64,000 nt of DNA from Saururus chinensis (GCA_035235625.1 CP141144.1:34780014-34844013), one strand, 5' to 3'. Positions 45,431 to 58,491 are shown, numbered from the stretch's first letter. Made by a program: numbers and translations. The notes: a model not told the origin generated them from the sequence alone.

Positions 45431-45530
45431 GTCCTGCGTGAGTATGAAGTGGCCCATTTTTTAACAACATTAGTAGAGTCCTGCGTGAGTATGAAGTGGC
45501 CTATTTTTTAACAACACTAGCAGTCCCAAG
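45431..45530. repeat. 47-bp direct repeat, two units
   Basis: GTCCTGCGTGAGTATGAAGT starts both units (45,431 and 45,478), followed by TTTTTTAACAACA. Confidence 0.85.
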
Positions 45531-45589
45531 GTTGATCCCGGCCATCCTAACGTTCTCACCAGCATGGTGTTATTCTATAAGCATGTATA

Positions 45590-45880
45590 CAGTGATGGCA
45601 GTAGCAATGGTGGAAAACTGGCAACAGAGAAAGAGAAGTTGACTGCAGTGGTGGTAGAAGAGGAAGTAATAGTATGGGGCTAGGAGGCGTAGTTATGCAG
45701 GATTAGTTTCGGGCTTAGGAGTTGGTTGAGATGAAGTAAAAGTGTTCAGAGGGCATTTAGGTAACTTTTAGCCACATGTGTATAAGTTTCCAATGGAGGA
45801 TTATTTTTAGTATTATAGTAAAATTGTAGACTTTTTTAAGATTTCAGCCAAGGCCATTTTCAAAAATTTGTCAAAACAAA
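45590..45880. repeat. MULE-like purine-tract family, partial copy 3
   Basis: The end block is recognisable: TTAGTTTCGGGCTTAGGAG, GGGCATTTAGGTAACTTTTA, GCCACATGTGTATAAGTTTC and AAAATTGTAGACTTTTTTAA. It matches 44,825-44,970. Confidence 0.6.
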
Positions 45881-47697
45881 TTTAAGGGACGAAAAAAGTT
45901 TCATAGGAGATCAATATAGAAAGAAGAAATTGTCACTCAGTTTCTTTCTTTGAATTTCTTGTTTTGATACTTAAATATGGCTTCAAAGCTGCCTCTCAAA
46001 TGCTCGACATTCAACTCTTTATGCCACTATACTGGCCGTTTCTTTATTCGTTTACCTCACTAACCATTGCCTTAATCCGTCTAGGCTAGCCAACGGCTGA
46101 ATGCTCAGTCTATATCCTTAATCCTAGATTCTATCCGTCCAATGCTTTGTCTTCTAATAAGACTTCATTCTTTAGTTTATGATCCATTCTCACCTAACTA
46201 TACAACATTATCATTAATTAATAGGTAGGCGGAGGAATAAGTTTGGTTGCACCTCAGGGTTTCAAACTCTCGAGTTTAGATTATGATAATATCGACCTCA
46301 CTAAGGTCTTCAGCAAATAAAGAATATAATCCTAATATCTATTTACTGCATACAGGAGTGCGTGATCTATGAGCCCCGGCATGCCTTTGTTTAGTTAAAT
46401 AAGGAGTTGGACTTTCATATGGTGACTACTTAAGGTCACGACAGAGATCGTAGTCAAACATCCTAATCACATGCTGTTTAGTAAATTACTTAAATATATT
46501 TGAAAAAAAAGGTAAACAGTAATGTTCTATCATTTGAATGTTATTACACTTTTACAGCGCAAAATTTTTTAGTCCCATTAATATAATACATGGCTCAAAT
46601 GGCAGGCAGACCTTGAACTTAGACTCATATTTATTTTTTCTTATTTTTTATTATTAAGCAAGTAAAAAATATTATCAAATGAACATAATTAAGGAACTTC
46701 ATTTTTTAGCAATCAGACACTCGACGAAATAAGTAATTAGTTATTTTCAAAAGCGTCATCTTCATTGCCGTCTTTTTGGAAATTAAACTAAAATCCATGA
46801 TTAAGCTTATTAATCGTGTCGGTCCATTGTCATTAGCTGACTCCTGCATGAGTGGTATGGCGTTTAGCTCTTGTAAGTTTGTGAAAGTTCCAGTCTTTCG
46901 ACTTGAACGCCCCATTTGCATCGTAATCCTAATTTATTTATTATGTATAATGTCCAGCGAAATGCTCAATTTTTTCCATCATCTCAGTTTGAATTCAGAC
47001 TAGTCATATTAAGATTAGAAGGGAAATTTTAATGGAAAAAGTTTACTTGGCTCACACACGATAGCATGAGCTAGTGTAGGCATTGCGAGCCATTGGATAT
47101 AGATCTTACGGTTCATGCTATTCAAGACTTATCTGCCCCCTGAGTAGCATGTGCCCTCGGTTTAGTTCTGATAGCCGAAGATATCTAGGCTTATGTAATT
47201 GTGCGTGAGCAACAGGCCACGAATATGAATAATAATCAAAAAGTGAACTAGTCAACAATGCTAGAAGAGATCAGCAAACTTATTGGGACACCCCACATTG
47301 TACCCACATGGGTGTGGAAAGTGTACGATCATTATCCATGGATCTGAGAAAAAGTGTCCTAACATATGACTGGTCCAAATTCTTCCCAAGATCTACTTAC
47401 ATTGAACGCTTCTGTCATTTGTTGGAAATTGAAAATTTATTCTGTTCTATTTTTTTTAGTTACACAAGGTCCTGATCCAGCATGAAGACGCATTAGATAT
47501 CAGCACGGCTGATCAAATTTTCCTCTATTTATGCAGTTTACAGGGAAACGGTTGGTTTAGCTCAGTCAAATTATAGATCCTTTCCTGCCTTGATAGAGCT
47601 AATACTTGTTAATTGATTCACAAATGTATGTCTTGGTATAATTAGGACCCAATTCACAGATTTTCAATTGCAAAGTTCAGTAGGTAGTACAATATTA
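45881..47697. other. Mostly unassigned stretch
   Basis: No gene, RNA or named repeat was recognised apart from the candidate exon listed at 46,819-46,921. Near 47,045-47,130, phrases such as GAGCCATTGGATATAGATCT and TACGGTTCATG resemble the ends of plant DNA transposons, without a matching partner. Confidence 0.3.
46819..46921 (-). other. Weak candidate for a host-gene last exon or captured fragment
   Basis: On the minus strand a possible acceptor (AAATTAG) precedes a frame reading DYDANGAFKSKDWNFHKLTR, then AKRHTTHAGVS and a stop. A second open frame over the same bases starts MQMGRSSRKTGTFTNLQELN and runs to 46,706. Neither product was recognised. The balanced composition is less repeat-like than the surroundings. 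No upstream exon was found. Confidence 0.2.
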
Positions 47698-47845
47698 CTC
47701 TCTCTGTGTCTTAAATTAATAATTTTATTTAGAAAATAAATTTATTATATATTAATAACTCTATTTTGTTTAATGTCTCATGTTTCACCATTTAATAAAA
47801 ATTATTAATTTTATAAATATAGCTATTAATATGGGACCAAGGGAG
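47698..47845. mobile_element. Stowaway-like MITE, 148 bp, TA target
   Basis: The left end CTCTCTCTGTGTCTTAAATT and the right end, inverted, CTCCCTTGGTCCCATATTAA resemble the Stowaway signature CTCCCTCCGTCCC. TA flanks both sides. The interior is AT-rich and non-coding, as expected for Tc1/mariner-derived MITEs. Confidence 0.8.
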
Positions 47846-48489
47846 TATACAAAATTTTTTAATAAAATTTTGTGAAAGGTATTGCATATAGTACTATTAA
47901 TGCCTATTAATTCATTCATGCATCAGAGGTAGTTACATCGATCATATTAAACCATATATCACATTGATTGGTATTTATATGCCTCTTGTTCATTCCATCA
48001 CAAGAGGTAGATACATCATATTAAATCATATATCACATTTACCACCTTTTATACAATGGGGAGAGGAGCATTAATCTGCACCTGCACATAGATATGTCCT
48101 ATGCATGTGCCCTGACTTATGAAAATTAAGCAGCCCATTCAATTCAAGGAACAAGCGGGTTTTTAGCATCCTTTTAACGCGCCGTCGGACAAAAATTTAT
48201 ACATGAATTAAAATTCTGTCCATGCATGAAAATACTCGGTCCCATAATAAATTGTCTTAACTTAACACCTTTTCGAGGACGAAAGATAAAAAGTATTTAT
48301 AACCTTTATAACTTTAGTTCTCTTGCTCTCTGAGAAGAAGTATATTAGCAGCCTTCTAATTAGTAGGAGAATGAAAAATAAAACATGTAGCAATTGTTTA
48401 TTTAAATGATAGAAGAAATTTTATAGAGTCCCGTCAGTATGCTCGCAAAAAGTAAGGGGCAAGTAGGTTTTAAGAACCCACTTTCCCCT
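47846..48489. other. Unassigned AT-rich stretch
   Basis: An imperfect direct repeat (ATCATATTAAACCATATATC near 47,941 and its likeness near 48,017, with CAAGAGGTAG or CAGAGGTAG) is visible. No gene was recognised. Confidence 0.35.
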
Positions 48490-48521
48490 AGGAGCCGCTG
48501 GATTATGATTGGGCGGCTCCT
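48490..48521. other. GC-rich hairpin in AT-rich DNA
   Basis: AGGAGCCGC (48,490-48,498) pairs perfectly with GCGGCTCCT (48,513-48,521) across a 14-base loop. It is followed by a second GC block, AAACAGCCGGGCGC. Its role is unknown. It might be the end of a transposon that was not otherwise identified. Confidence 0.7.
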
Positions 48522-48848
48522 AAACAGCCGGGCGCTTGTTAACTATTTTTCTATTTTATATATTCATTTTATTTTTTATTTTTATTTAAATAATAATTAG
48601 GGTTTTAGATAACTAGGCCAAGTGTCCATCAGGATGGGCCCCCAATATGTGTTGGGTTTGGTAGTTGGTGCCATCACCACAAAGGTGCCTAACAGGGACC
48701 CAAGAGTTTGTTATGGCTTTAGACATGACACAGACGTTCAGTCTTCATTATGTACAGTATTGATAGTAGTTCTGCACATTAAAAGGCAAAATAAAAGAAT
48801 CCTACAGCAATAAATCAATTCACAAGAAATGAAAAGTTGGCATGATTT

Positions 48849-49110
48849 TGGATGAAAACTAGAAGATGCCAAGTATGTGAGACAATCCGAAGGAATTCAA
48901 AGGAAGAAAGCCTGGTTGGAATTTCCGATCCGGTCCAGCCTGTATGGGTTAGACGAGTCCATTGAGCCGAATTCTACGGAAGAGAACTGTAGCAGATGTC
49001 GACCTGATCAAGAAAGATTCAAAGCTCAACTGTCGCTGTTGCACGCATCCTCCGCTTTTATTTTTTGGTACAGCTTAGTTTCATGCTTCAGCTCCGCTCG
49101 GCTCGGCTGA
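48849..49110 (+). other. Unrecognised open frame with exon-like composition
   Basis: From the ATG at 48,877 the frame reads MRQSEGIQRKKAWLEFPIRS, then SLYGLDESIEPNSTEENCSR, then CRPDQERFKAQLSLLH, and ends in a hydrophobic stretch. It is open upstream to about 48,850. The mixed charged composition is unlike nearby repeats. SRCRPDQ faintly recalls oxysterol-binding-protein C-termini, but not enough to assign. It may be a decayed last exon or chance. Confidence 0.2.
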
Positions 49111-49727
49111 AATGCAATGTGCAATTAATACTGTAGCTGTTAATGTGTTGTATTGATCTTTTAAAGAAATTATTTAGTCTTGGAGTTTTTCTAAATTTAC
49201 TCAATTTTTAGGAGCTATTGATATTAAAGAAAAAAAAATTCTGTTTTGACACCCCATTGTTTTTGATTGAATTTTTCTTCTTCTAAATTTCCTTATTTAA
49301 TAAATAAGAGCACATTCTAACGAGTTCCTACAAAATATGAACTTGTTGATTATGGGGATCGTTATTAATTAGAAAACTCTGGAATGTCCTATTCTCGTTG
49401 TAGTTATTGGCAATAATAACCAGGCCTGAACATGGTATAAATCAAATTGGATATGCACCTAAGTGTTTGAGAGTACACCTCTAGGACTAGAACTTCTTTT
49501 GTTGAGGGGTATTAAGATACTAATATGAAACAAAGGTTTTCCCCAATTTGATCTATTGTGGGTATAATGGTAAATGACAGAGAGAGATTACTATTATTTA
49601 TTTTTCTCCCCTTATATCGTTAGCCCATACTTAGAACAATTTATTGAAGTATACGTTCAGGAGGGAGTTTAACATTTCTATTTTTAATTTGGTTGCGGGA
49701 TTGAGGAAAGTCTCTACACCATCGAAG
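49111..49727. other. Unassigned AT-rich stretch
   Basis: No gene, RNA or repeat was recognised. Confidence 0.3.
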
Positions 49728-49729
49728 TA

Positions 49730-49920
49730 CTCCTTTCATTCAATATTAATAACTATATTTAAAAAAAAAATTATTAAATGATAAAACTCACCTCTTAAAG
49801 AAGGGAAAATAAACTTATGACACTTTTTTTAAGTAATCAACTACAAATAAATAAAATAGAGCTATTGATATAAAATAATCTTTTTTGCCAAATGAAAGTA
49901 TTAATGTAGAATGGGGGAAG
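49730..49920. mobile_element. Stowaway-like MITE, 191 bp, TA target
   Basis: The left end CTCCTTTCATTCAATATTAA and the inverted right end CTTCCCCCATTCTACATTAA form TIRs flanked by TA (49,728-49,729 and 49,921-49,922). The interior ATTAATAACTATATTT resembles the MITE at 47,698, so the two are probably related families. Confidence 0.75.
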
Positions 49921-49922
49921 TA

Positions 49923-50469
49923 CAATTTTTTAAATTTTTGCATATTCAGAAAATTGAATAGCTAAGGTTATGGGAGATAATTAATTTTCCGGTCTTAAGC
50001 CATCTTAGCGCAAATTTTTACAATGCATAAAGGTAAAAATCTTGTTTTCAATTTATAAGCTGCCTTGATTCAACTAGCCGCTGACAGAACTTGAAAATCC
50101 AACCAACTCAATAATATCTAGGTAGGTCACTCCTTAAGAAGATGCATTTATTGTGTGTTACTTCACGTCATAATATTTGCCAACTTTTGAAGTTGGAAAG
50201 TTTAATTTTAATAAATTTTTCGTCCTAGTGGAAGTTCAGTTGACAAATCTTAGAAATGGTTGGTAGAAACTACAAATGGACCAACGACGGTTGGTGGCTC
50301 AACGAAGTTAGAAATGCATATCACACACATTACATACATAATTCTCTTGACCTATACCTATACCTAGTGAGCATGAACATGTCCACCAAATCATATAATG
50401 TCATGGTCCAAGCATTAATTAGAAGCAAATAAATAAGTACCATCTTTTCAACCATTTAATAAATTAAAT
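49923..50469. other. Unassigned stretch
   Basis: No gene, RNA or repeat was recognised. Confidence 0.3.
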
Positions 50470-51115
50470 TGTGATATAACTGTAACATCTTACGTAGAAA
50501 GTAGAAGAGTGATTTACCAAAATAGCTCTATAATATAATGTAATACACAAAATGTTACCAATTTCAAAGTAATACAAAAATGACTTTATGCACAAGTAAA
50601 CTACCACACGTGACAGGAATTATCTAAAATGTACTTTTTTTCACTTCACCAATCCGCTGCTTCCATTTATCAACGGCTCCCGACTCTATCATCGGCTCCT
50701 CCATTGATGCTAGCACCTCTGCCATTAACTCTATCGTCTTTACCACAAGCTCCACTTCCTCTACCATCACCTTGCCTCCTCCTCCACCGTCTCCCCCTCC
50801 CCTTCCCCACCTTTGCTACGACCTCCTCCTCTTCCCATTCCCCCCTCCCCCTCCTGTTTCTTGTCCCCATCTCTCTATCCTCCTCCTCCTCCTCTTCTCT
50901 CTATCACCCTCCTTTCCATCCTCCCCTTCTTGTCCTCAGTCCTCTTCTTTCTAGAATCTAACAAGACTGGCCACAAACTAGTCAGTAGAGCTATTAAAAA
51001 TTTATCTTTTTCTACAAGCTCAAATCCTAAAAAATGAATCCATGAACATGTTAAACTACTCAAAATCAAGAATGTATTTTATTTTATCTTGATTATGAAC
51101 TTTTTCCAATATTGA
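50470..51115 (-). mobile_element. MULE-like purine-tract family, copy 4, inverted
   Basis: The pyrimidine tract at 50,750-50,945 is the inverse of the GGA/GAAG tract in copies 1 and 2. After it, TAGAATCTAACAAG, ACTAGTCAGTAGAGCTATTA, ATTTATCTTTTTCTA and ATCCATGAACATGTTAAACT follow the right arm of copy 1 (43,920-44,060). Pro/Ser-rich frames in the tract are not genes. Confidence 0.6.
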
Positions 51116-51119
51116 ACAA

Positions 51120-53842
51120 ACCTCATACTAACAATCATGCGTCGATAAGTGATAGGGAAAATAATTATAATAAAGGGTAGTAAGACAACATTATGAGTAC
51201 CAGTATCTAAGTGTTTAATATTCATCTAATCGACCTAGTGGATCACTAAATTATTCTTAAACGTTGTACTTCGACAAGTAAAAATTAAGAGTTTTAGCCT
51301 CTTTGCATAATTTTTTTATTATTAAGTGGAATCAATTAAAACCTAATATTCACTTAATCTCACTTTAGAAATATCAATCAATAATTATTCAATCCACACA
51401 TGAACACATCAATTTATGTGAAAAATCTCAACTAAGGTAAAACTATGAGAGTTTCAAATGAACTAAATTAATGCACTAGAAACTAAGACTTTACATTGAT
51501 AGAACTAAACCACTAACCTTATTTAGACTCTAACACAAACTCCTCTTATTTAGATTGTTATTGCTGGTCTTCAAGTCTTCTCCTTAAGTACTTGAAACTT
51601 TTTCCTCCTTGTCTTGTCTATGTCTCCTTTCAGTCTTCAACTTGCACCTCTTATTCTCTTGACTTTGGCCTTATAAAAATCTTCAATCTTTCATTGAGAC
51701 ATGCTACAACTCATATTTGAATACTTTGTGTATAAGCTTGTTTAGTTGCGGATTGTCTTCTTCAATTCACTATAAATATTTAATATAAAGCTTAAGTGCA
51801 TTCTCCTTTGAAAAACAATAAGTAAATGTGTAACCCCTCTTTCAATTTTCTCCTCTAGGTTTTTCTTTTTGGAATTTTGTAATTTTATAACCCTTATATC
51901 GTTCATTATGTTGGTTTAGAACTTGTACTTGAATATGGAACAAATTTGAGATTGGAAGGTCTTAATTTGGGTAATCTGTCCATGAAACGATCGATTGGTC
52001 ATTGTTTATAATGTGCATGATTCATCAATCAATTGATTGATGGCAAGGGCAATTAATCAATAACTCTCAACTTTGTTTTACATAGGACTGAAACAATAGG
52101 TGATCGATCATTCATCTCTTTATTGTTTGCAGTGATTGATCGTTCTGCCAAATTTTTAACTTTTTTGTCCTTTTTACCTTAAATCATTCTAAAACCTCTG
52201 TAATCACTTATGCACCTTTTCTAACTAACTTATATATGCCAATGTGATCTAAATAAATTTTAAACCTCTTCACATTCTTCAGTATTTCACCTTCATCAAT
52301 AAGAACATGTATGCTCCTATTTTTCAAATGTCAATTATAAATTTGATTCGACCACAACAAACTAAAATCAAATTTTCAGACTCATTACATATATATAGTA
52401 TCTTGACATAATTTTGACAAAAAAGTCAGCCAATAAAGTAGATAAATGACTCATATGGTCTTACAATCTCTCATTTTTGTCTACTTCTTGTCAAAACACT
52501 ACACATTTGAAAAATAAAAAAAAATTATAACTCTTAACATAGTGCATTGACTATCAAATTATACAAAATAACTTAATACTATAAGGACTCAACATTGACT
52601 CAATTAACTTAAACTCATTAATTTGGAATTGAGCTTAAAAAGCCTTGTATAAACATGTAATTATCATGCACACTAAAAATTAAATTGATTTGCCTAGAAT
52701 TGTCCAAACAAGTAGAAAGATAAGCACTTTGATTGTCATTAATCACTTCTCCCCCTTTTTGACATAAGTAGACAAATTGTTACCGTCATAATTAATAAAA
52801 ATACACAATAATAGCTCCATCAAGTTATAATCATCACATAAAAACATGAAAGTAAATTAAACCATTAAATTAACACATGTCCAACACATATCCCATAAGA
52901 AAATCATATTCAACAATACAATATGTCATCATCACAATGAAAATAATCAAACTGAACAAGTTTTAAACAAATGAAATACATGGAAAGTGATAAAAATAAA
53001 CAAGCATATAATTCAGCAACTTCATCATCATCTCCATGTTGGCCCCCTCATTGTCTGCTGAAGGAAAGCAAGATTGGATCAAGTGATCAAGGGGAGACAT
53101 CTACTGAAGTACAACATCCTAAAATCATCTCAAATCCCCCATCATCACTAAGAGATCATCATTTGTAGGTGGTGGTGGATATAATGTTGCATCTGAACCT
53201 CAATTGCATTGATTGTTCATGATCATCTCCTTGATGGTGAGATAGCATCTGTTGAACCACTTCAAGGTCAATAGGTTGCATCTCAGTCATAGTAGGCTTT
53301 GTCCTAGGTACTTTCATATGCACTACTGTAAAAATCTGACATACGATATATAGATATTGCAACATCTCATGTGTGTAACCATGTAAAAATTCTATGATCC
53401 TCACAAAAATGATAGAGGGTAAAATCAAGCTCCACCACATGCATTTGAGCTAGGAGGTGTAGCAATCAGGCCATCATTTTATCTACGTGCTCCTTCCAAG
53501 CACTCCAAACATTGTATTGAGCAATCACATGAAGTGGTCTAAAGTCCCATATAATTAAATTAGCAGGCAATGATACATCAAGTTCAGGACCTTGTGGTAA
53601 ACCAAGAAAAGTGTCTCATTGTCTGGTGGAAAGACATATCCAACAAATGGAAATATGATCTCTCTCCTCTCACACCCAATCACAATGAAAATAATGTCAA
53701 GTATCACTCGCACATGAAATCCTGTAGCAACCCCTACAAAAGCACCATCATCATCTAAGTGGAGTGATGCATACTACTATCTAACAAGCCTAGGGTAAAC
53801 CTACTGTCCCAAGGTGAAAACATAATCCATCCAATATAGTTT
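51120..53842 (-). other. Decayed repeat DNA, possibly copia (SIRE-like) remnant
   Basis: No intact feature. CACTTCTCCCCCTTTTTGAC (about 52,744) is, inverted, like the GGGGGAG stretch at the 3' side of SIRE-type copia elements, and AAAAATCTCAACTAAGGTAA (51,421) resembles a copia LTR phrase. A minus-strand frame at 53,159-53,440 has no recognisable domain. The block is too worn to delimit. Confidence 0.3.
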
Positions 53843-54608
53843 TATAACACCCAAGACTTTTCTACACATTTTCTTAAAATTTCATGAAAATAATTTGAAA
53901 CATAATGGCTATAAAGAAAAATAAAAAATACAAAACCTATGAAAGCAATTTTATAATTTAAAACATCACGCATCAATTTTTCATATACAAATTTATTTTT
54001 CAATCAAACATCAATATGGTCAAATCAAACATTATTAGTTGCTACTAAAAAAATGTACGAAAGAAATTATCATAGTCATGGACTATAAATTCAAATCTCT
54101 CTCATGCATCCTTGAGTACAAGTCCTATAAGAAAATCATAGTTTAATCCAAATTACAAGTTCAGAAAATACAAACACTTTAATTCTCATCTCACCTAATA
54201 CATCAAATTGTGGCATAAATAAAGAATCACAATGAGTCATAGGGTATACTTTGAAATCAATCTACCTATGGAAATAAGTGTCCATTTTCAGGAGGTCTCT
54301 ATCACAAACCTACAAAAGCCTCTTGAACGTTGGGGCTAAAAAATTGGGAAATTGAGTGTATTTTCATACTCAATGGGGAAATACTGAGTAGGAAAAATAT
54401 AAATAGTGAACTATGTATGTCTAAACATAGATGCGTTTATGCACTCAACCATGAAGCATAAAGCATACAAATCACAACAAAGTCACAAATATGGCAATCA
54501 TGCACAAACATATATCATCATACCAGTCTTACACGTACTCTTACACTTACAGTCTTACTCATACCATTCTTACAACTTACTCATATCATCTTACTTAAAT
54601 TTTTACTC

Positions 54609-54820
54609 TTACTATCTTGCTCAGAACATATGCTTGCAGTCTTGCTTAGAAACATACTCTTTCAATCTTGCTCAGAAACATGCTCTTATAGTCTTGCTTA
54701 GAAACATGCTCTTACAGTCTTGCTCAGAAACATGCTCTTACAATCTTACTCAGAAGATACTCTTACAGTCTTACTCAAATTCTTACACTTACAGTCTTGC
54801 TCAAAATCTTACAAACTTAC
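54609..54820. repeat. 26-bp minisatellite, about 8 units, in LTR copy C
   Basis: TACAGTCTTGCTCAGAAACA plus TGCTCT is the consensus unit. It is the longest of the three equivalent arrays. Confidence 0.85.
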
Positions 54821-55049
54821 TCAGAAATATACATACTCACTCATATAGTTGTACATATACACAATTAATAAGCTCCAGTGTCGAAATGGAAAGAAATGCT
54901 ACTGTGGCATCACCCTAACCCCTGGGGAGTGACTAGATGCCAAGGACTTTTATAAAGGCAAGGCACACCTATAATCATGAGGCATAAGATCAAACTAGTA
55001 AGAGCAGTTCCATGATACTACTTACCTAGGCACCCAAATGCCCACACTC

Positions 55050-55172
55050 TAGGGGCCATATAGTGCCAACTAAGGGCAAAATCATATAGTGTCACTCTTA
55101 GGCTAGAATCTTACAGTGCCACTCTTGGGCAAAATTATATAGTGCCTACTAAGGGTTGAAACTTACAGGGCT
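55050..55172. repeat. 26-27-bp minisatellite, about 4 units, in LTR copy C
   Basis: AGTGCCACTCTTGGGCAAAA-type units, equivalent to those at 4,940 and 26,195. Confidence 0.75.
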
Positions 55173-57588
55173 CTCAATAGAGTATCAAATGTCTTAGCTT
55201 AATTCAACATACATAAAAAATTGAAACCGTACTTCACTTTCAATAGAGCATCAAAGATCCAGGGCTCAAATACAACACATAGATAACATTCCGCAAGATA
55301 AATACCTTGACAAGACATGAAAAATGCTAAGCCAACTCATTTTGGCTAGCTCAAGCACGTAACTCAATCCGTTGAAATCCTTAGGTCTCAACAATGTTGT
55401 TATATTAGCTTTGCTTATAATTTAGGTTTAAATTATGTAATTTATGCAGGCACAATTATTCCATAAAACTGTCAATCGTACAGTCTTTCACTCATCAAAC
55501 AAAAGTTGTGCCCATTTTGAAACCCTAGTTCGTCAGGGAAAAATACTTTACTTAACCAATCCAACTTTTAATCATAACTTACTATACACCAAATTCTTAC
55601 ATATTCAGACAGTCTTCGCTATCCACCTTATGGCCAAAATATCTTACTCAGACGTAATGAAATTAAGCTCCACAGAGCCAACCCTAGCTATCACCCTCTT
55701 GCTTATACCTCACTTAATAGTTTTATTTTTCACTGTATTATATGTACATTATGCTTGTACAATTATGCAACACTTATTGTCTGACAATCCCCCATAAGGC
55801 TCCAAACCTTACATTCATTTACTTCCTAAACCCCCAACATACGCTCCTATCCAAACCAATCCAATCCTCACCCATCAAACTAACATCCTCCATCTTTTGT
55901 CAAACAGTTACAATCCACCCCAAATCCATCCAAACCTTTTTTCACCGTACACCGCCTATACATCCACCCACATACAGACAGACGCATATCCTTCATACTG
56001 GCATATAGCCATCATACATATATATGTCCATCACACATACATATAATATACACAATTCCATACATAGCTTACTAACATACTTGCTAGCCAACACTAGCAT
56101 ACTCATAATCCACATATATCAAACATACTTTTAGCTTACATGCATGTCATATGCATTTTAGAACATATATTATGATCATGCTTACATGCACACATGCAAT
56201 CAAATTGTTATTTAATATCCAAAGCATTAATCATAGTCCTAGCATGTTGCTAAATATTTAAGGCATGCTATTATGAAATTATGAGTTCAAAGCTCCCATA
56301 CCTCGTAATCCATGACGTTTGATGGCAAACACATGATGATGGTGACATCAGTGGCAGAGTTGGCAGTCAAAAGCATTGCCTAGTTGAGAGAGCTGTTGTC
56401 CTGAGGATTTAGAAAGCGTCGGAATTAATCTCAGCCAAATGGGGTGACAAAGTCTATGCAAAAAAATATGTGATCCACGGTACTGCACTAAGATCATGCC
56501 AAAAGGGGTTGCAAGAGCGACCAAAAACCAAGGGTGGACTAAATAGAAGTCAACTGGTAGCTAAGAAGCACTTGACGAGCCGCAAGATGCCAACATCGAC
56601 CATGGACAACACCCAACTACAATGAATTCATGTCGACTATGTCCCACATAAGGTGCGGAAGGTGTGGGACGATGCTCAAGGACATAGGAGAGGTGTAGGG
56701 GACTTGATGATAAAATCCAATATGTGGCGGAGCAATCCATGGTCAGGTGGCATAAAAATGGCGCCCATATCCTAAATCACATGTGCAGCCACATGCACAC
56801 ACTGCCAAAGGGGGGCAAGAGAGGACTAGACGAAGGTGGTCCAAGGTCCACGAAAGGGCGATTGAGCTAAGGCTTTGGTGGTGGCCAGCGAAGAGGACAA
56901 CATTGCCAATAGCCACTAACAACCAAAAACCAATGGTGCAGGCGGCTGTGCATCTAGCACGGTCAAGGGCGGAGGGGTAGAAGCATGACAGACTAATATT
57001 GATGAGGCCAATAGATATCATATCGGGCTAGATGGGACTAGCCATCACAGTTGTTGGGCTGGGGTGGAGCCCATACCTGCTAGATGACAGGTGGGACAGG
57101 TGGCGATGGCCAAAATTCACCTTGACCGTTTGGCCAACAAAATTGAAAATAGAGACACAGGGGGGTGGACTCGTGTAACACCCTTACCCGAGGTCGAGAA
57201 ATCTTGAATTAAGATTTTTCTTCCTTAAACAAGGAAACATCATCTGTATGTGAGAGTCATGATGTCCTTTTATGCACTATAGAGCTTCAAAGCTTCCCCG
57301 TACGTAGACTAGAGTTGTAATGTTCATAAACACACAATGAAGCTTCAAAACTCATCATGTGTAAGTCAAACTAAAACTTATAATTATAATTAATTTGGAT
57401 CGGGCCAACGTTGCCTTGCCATTGGTTGCCTACCTGCATATTAGATAACATTTACGATATTATTTCAATACGATTGGATCCGAATGTAGTTTTGCCTAAC
57501 GACTATTACTTACATTAGGCATCACAAAATCTTATACGTTAAAATATGTATATCCATATATTCAAGTATATCATTCAGAGTTAGATTT

Positions 57589-57762
57589 AAATCTCATAAA
57601 TCATTGGAGTCAAACAGAAATCTCATAAAACATAAGAGACAGACAGAAATCTCATACATCATCAAAGTCAGACAAAAATCTAATAAAATATCAAAGTTAA
57701 ATAGAAATCTCATAAATCATCAGAGTCAAATAGAAATCTCATAAATCACCGGAGTTAAAAAG
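57589..57762. repeat. 29-bp minisatellite, 6 units
   Basis: AAATCTCATAAATCATCAGA plus GTCAAATAG is the typical unit. It lies within the 57,174 solo LTR. Confidence 0.85.
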
Positions 57763-57829
57763 AAGCTAACAAATCAACATAATTACACATCTCAATCTAT
57801 CATAGAGCGGAGCATAACACAACAGAGCA

Positions 57830-58030
57830 GATTGGATTATATCAGATCTCATCTAACTATATTAGATCATATCAGATCATATTGGAGCATATCAGATCAT
57901 AACAGAGTATATCATCTCAAAGCATATTAGAACACCTCATATCATATTGGATAAAAATAGAGCATAAGAAAGCAACTCAAATTAGAACATATCCGAATAC
58001 ATCATATCATAGCAAATCATATATCTTAAT
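57830..58030. repeat. Degenerate ATCAGATCATAT-type short repeat
   Basis: Strings such as TATCAGATCATATTGGAGCA recur at 13-27-bp spacing. Too worn for a firm unit. Confidence 0.5.
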
Positions 58031-58491
58031 TAGTACATTAATATCACTAATTAAGATGTGCATGCATATAAGTCATTTAACATCCTAAGTTAACTACTTA
58101 GGATGACTACATATTCTTATACTTATATTAAAATAGAAGGTCAAAAATGCTTACTCCTTTGGGATACCGAAAGTGGCAATATTCAGAGTTGTTCGTTTCT
58201 TTAGGGCGTCATCCTTTCAGGACGTGAGATGACGTGCAAAATCTCCCTTAGGTCTGAAACATCTTTCTCATTGCATTCGAAGGTGGTAGACACAATTTCT
58301 CTTTAACCTGGGACACTTTATGTTTCTTGTGGCCATAGGTGGCGGATAGAACATCCCCTCACCCAGAAAATTTCTCACTTTTTTGTGCCTAGAGGAGACA
58401 GATAGAACATCCCCTAACTGAGAGACACTTTCCTTTTTCCACGCTTTTAATTTACGAACAGAACCTCCCCTTACCTTGGGGATGCTTCTCT

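Noticed and set aside
50629-50961. Pro- and Ser-rich frames in the pyrimidine tract
   Set aside because: Inverse copy of the same repeat; open on several frames at once, which indicates composition rather than coding.
53159-53440. Minus-strand 93-codon frame as a transposon gag or plant gene
   Set aside because: No motif is clear enough; it sits in decayed repeat DNA and was left as unassigned.
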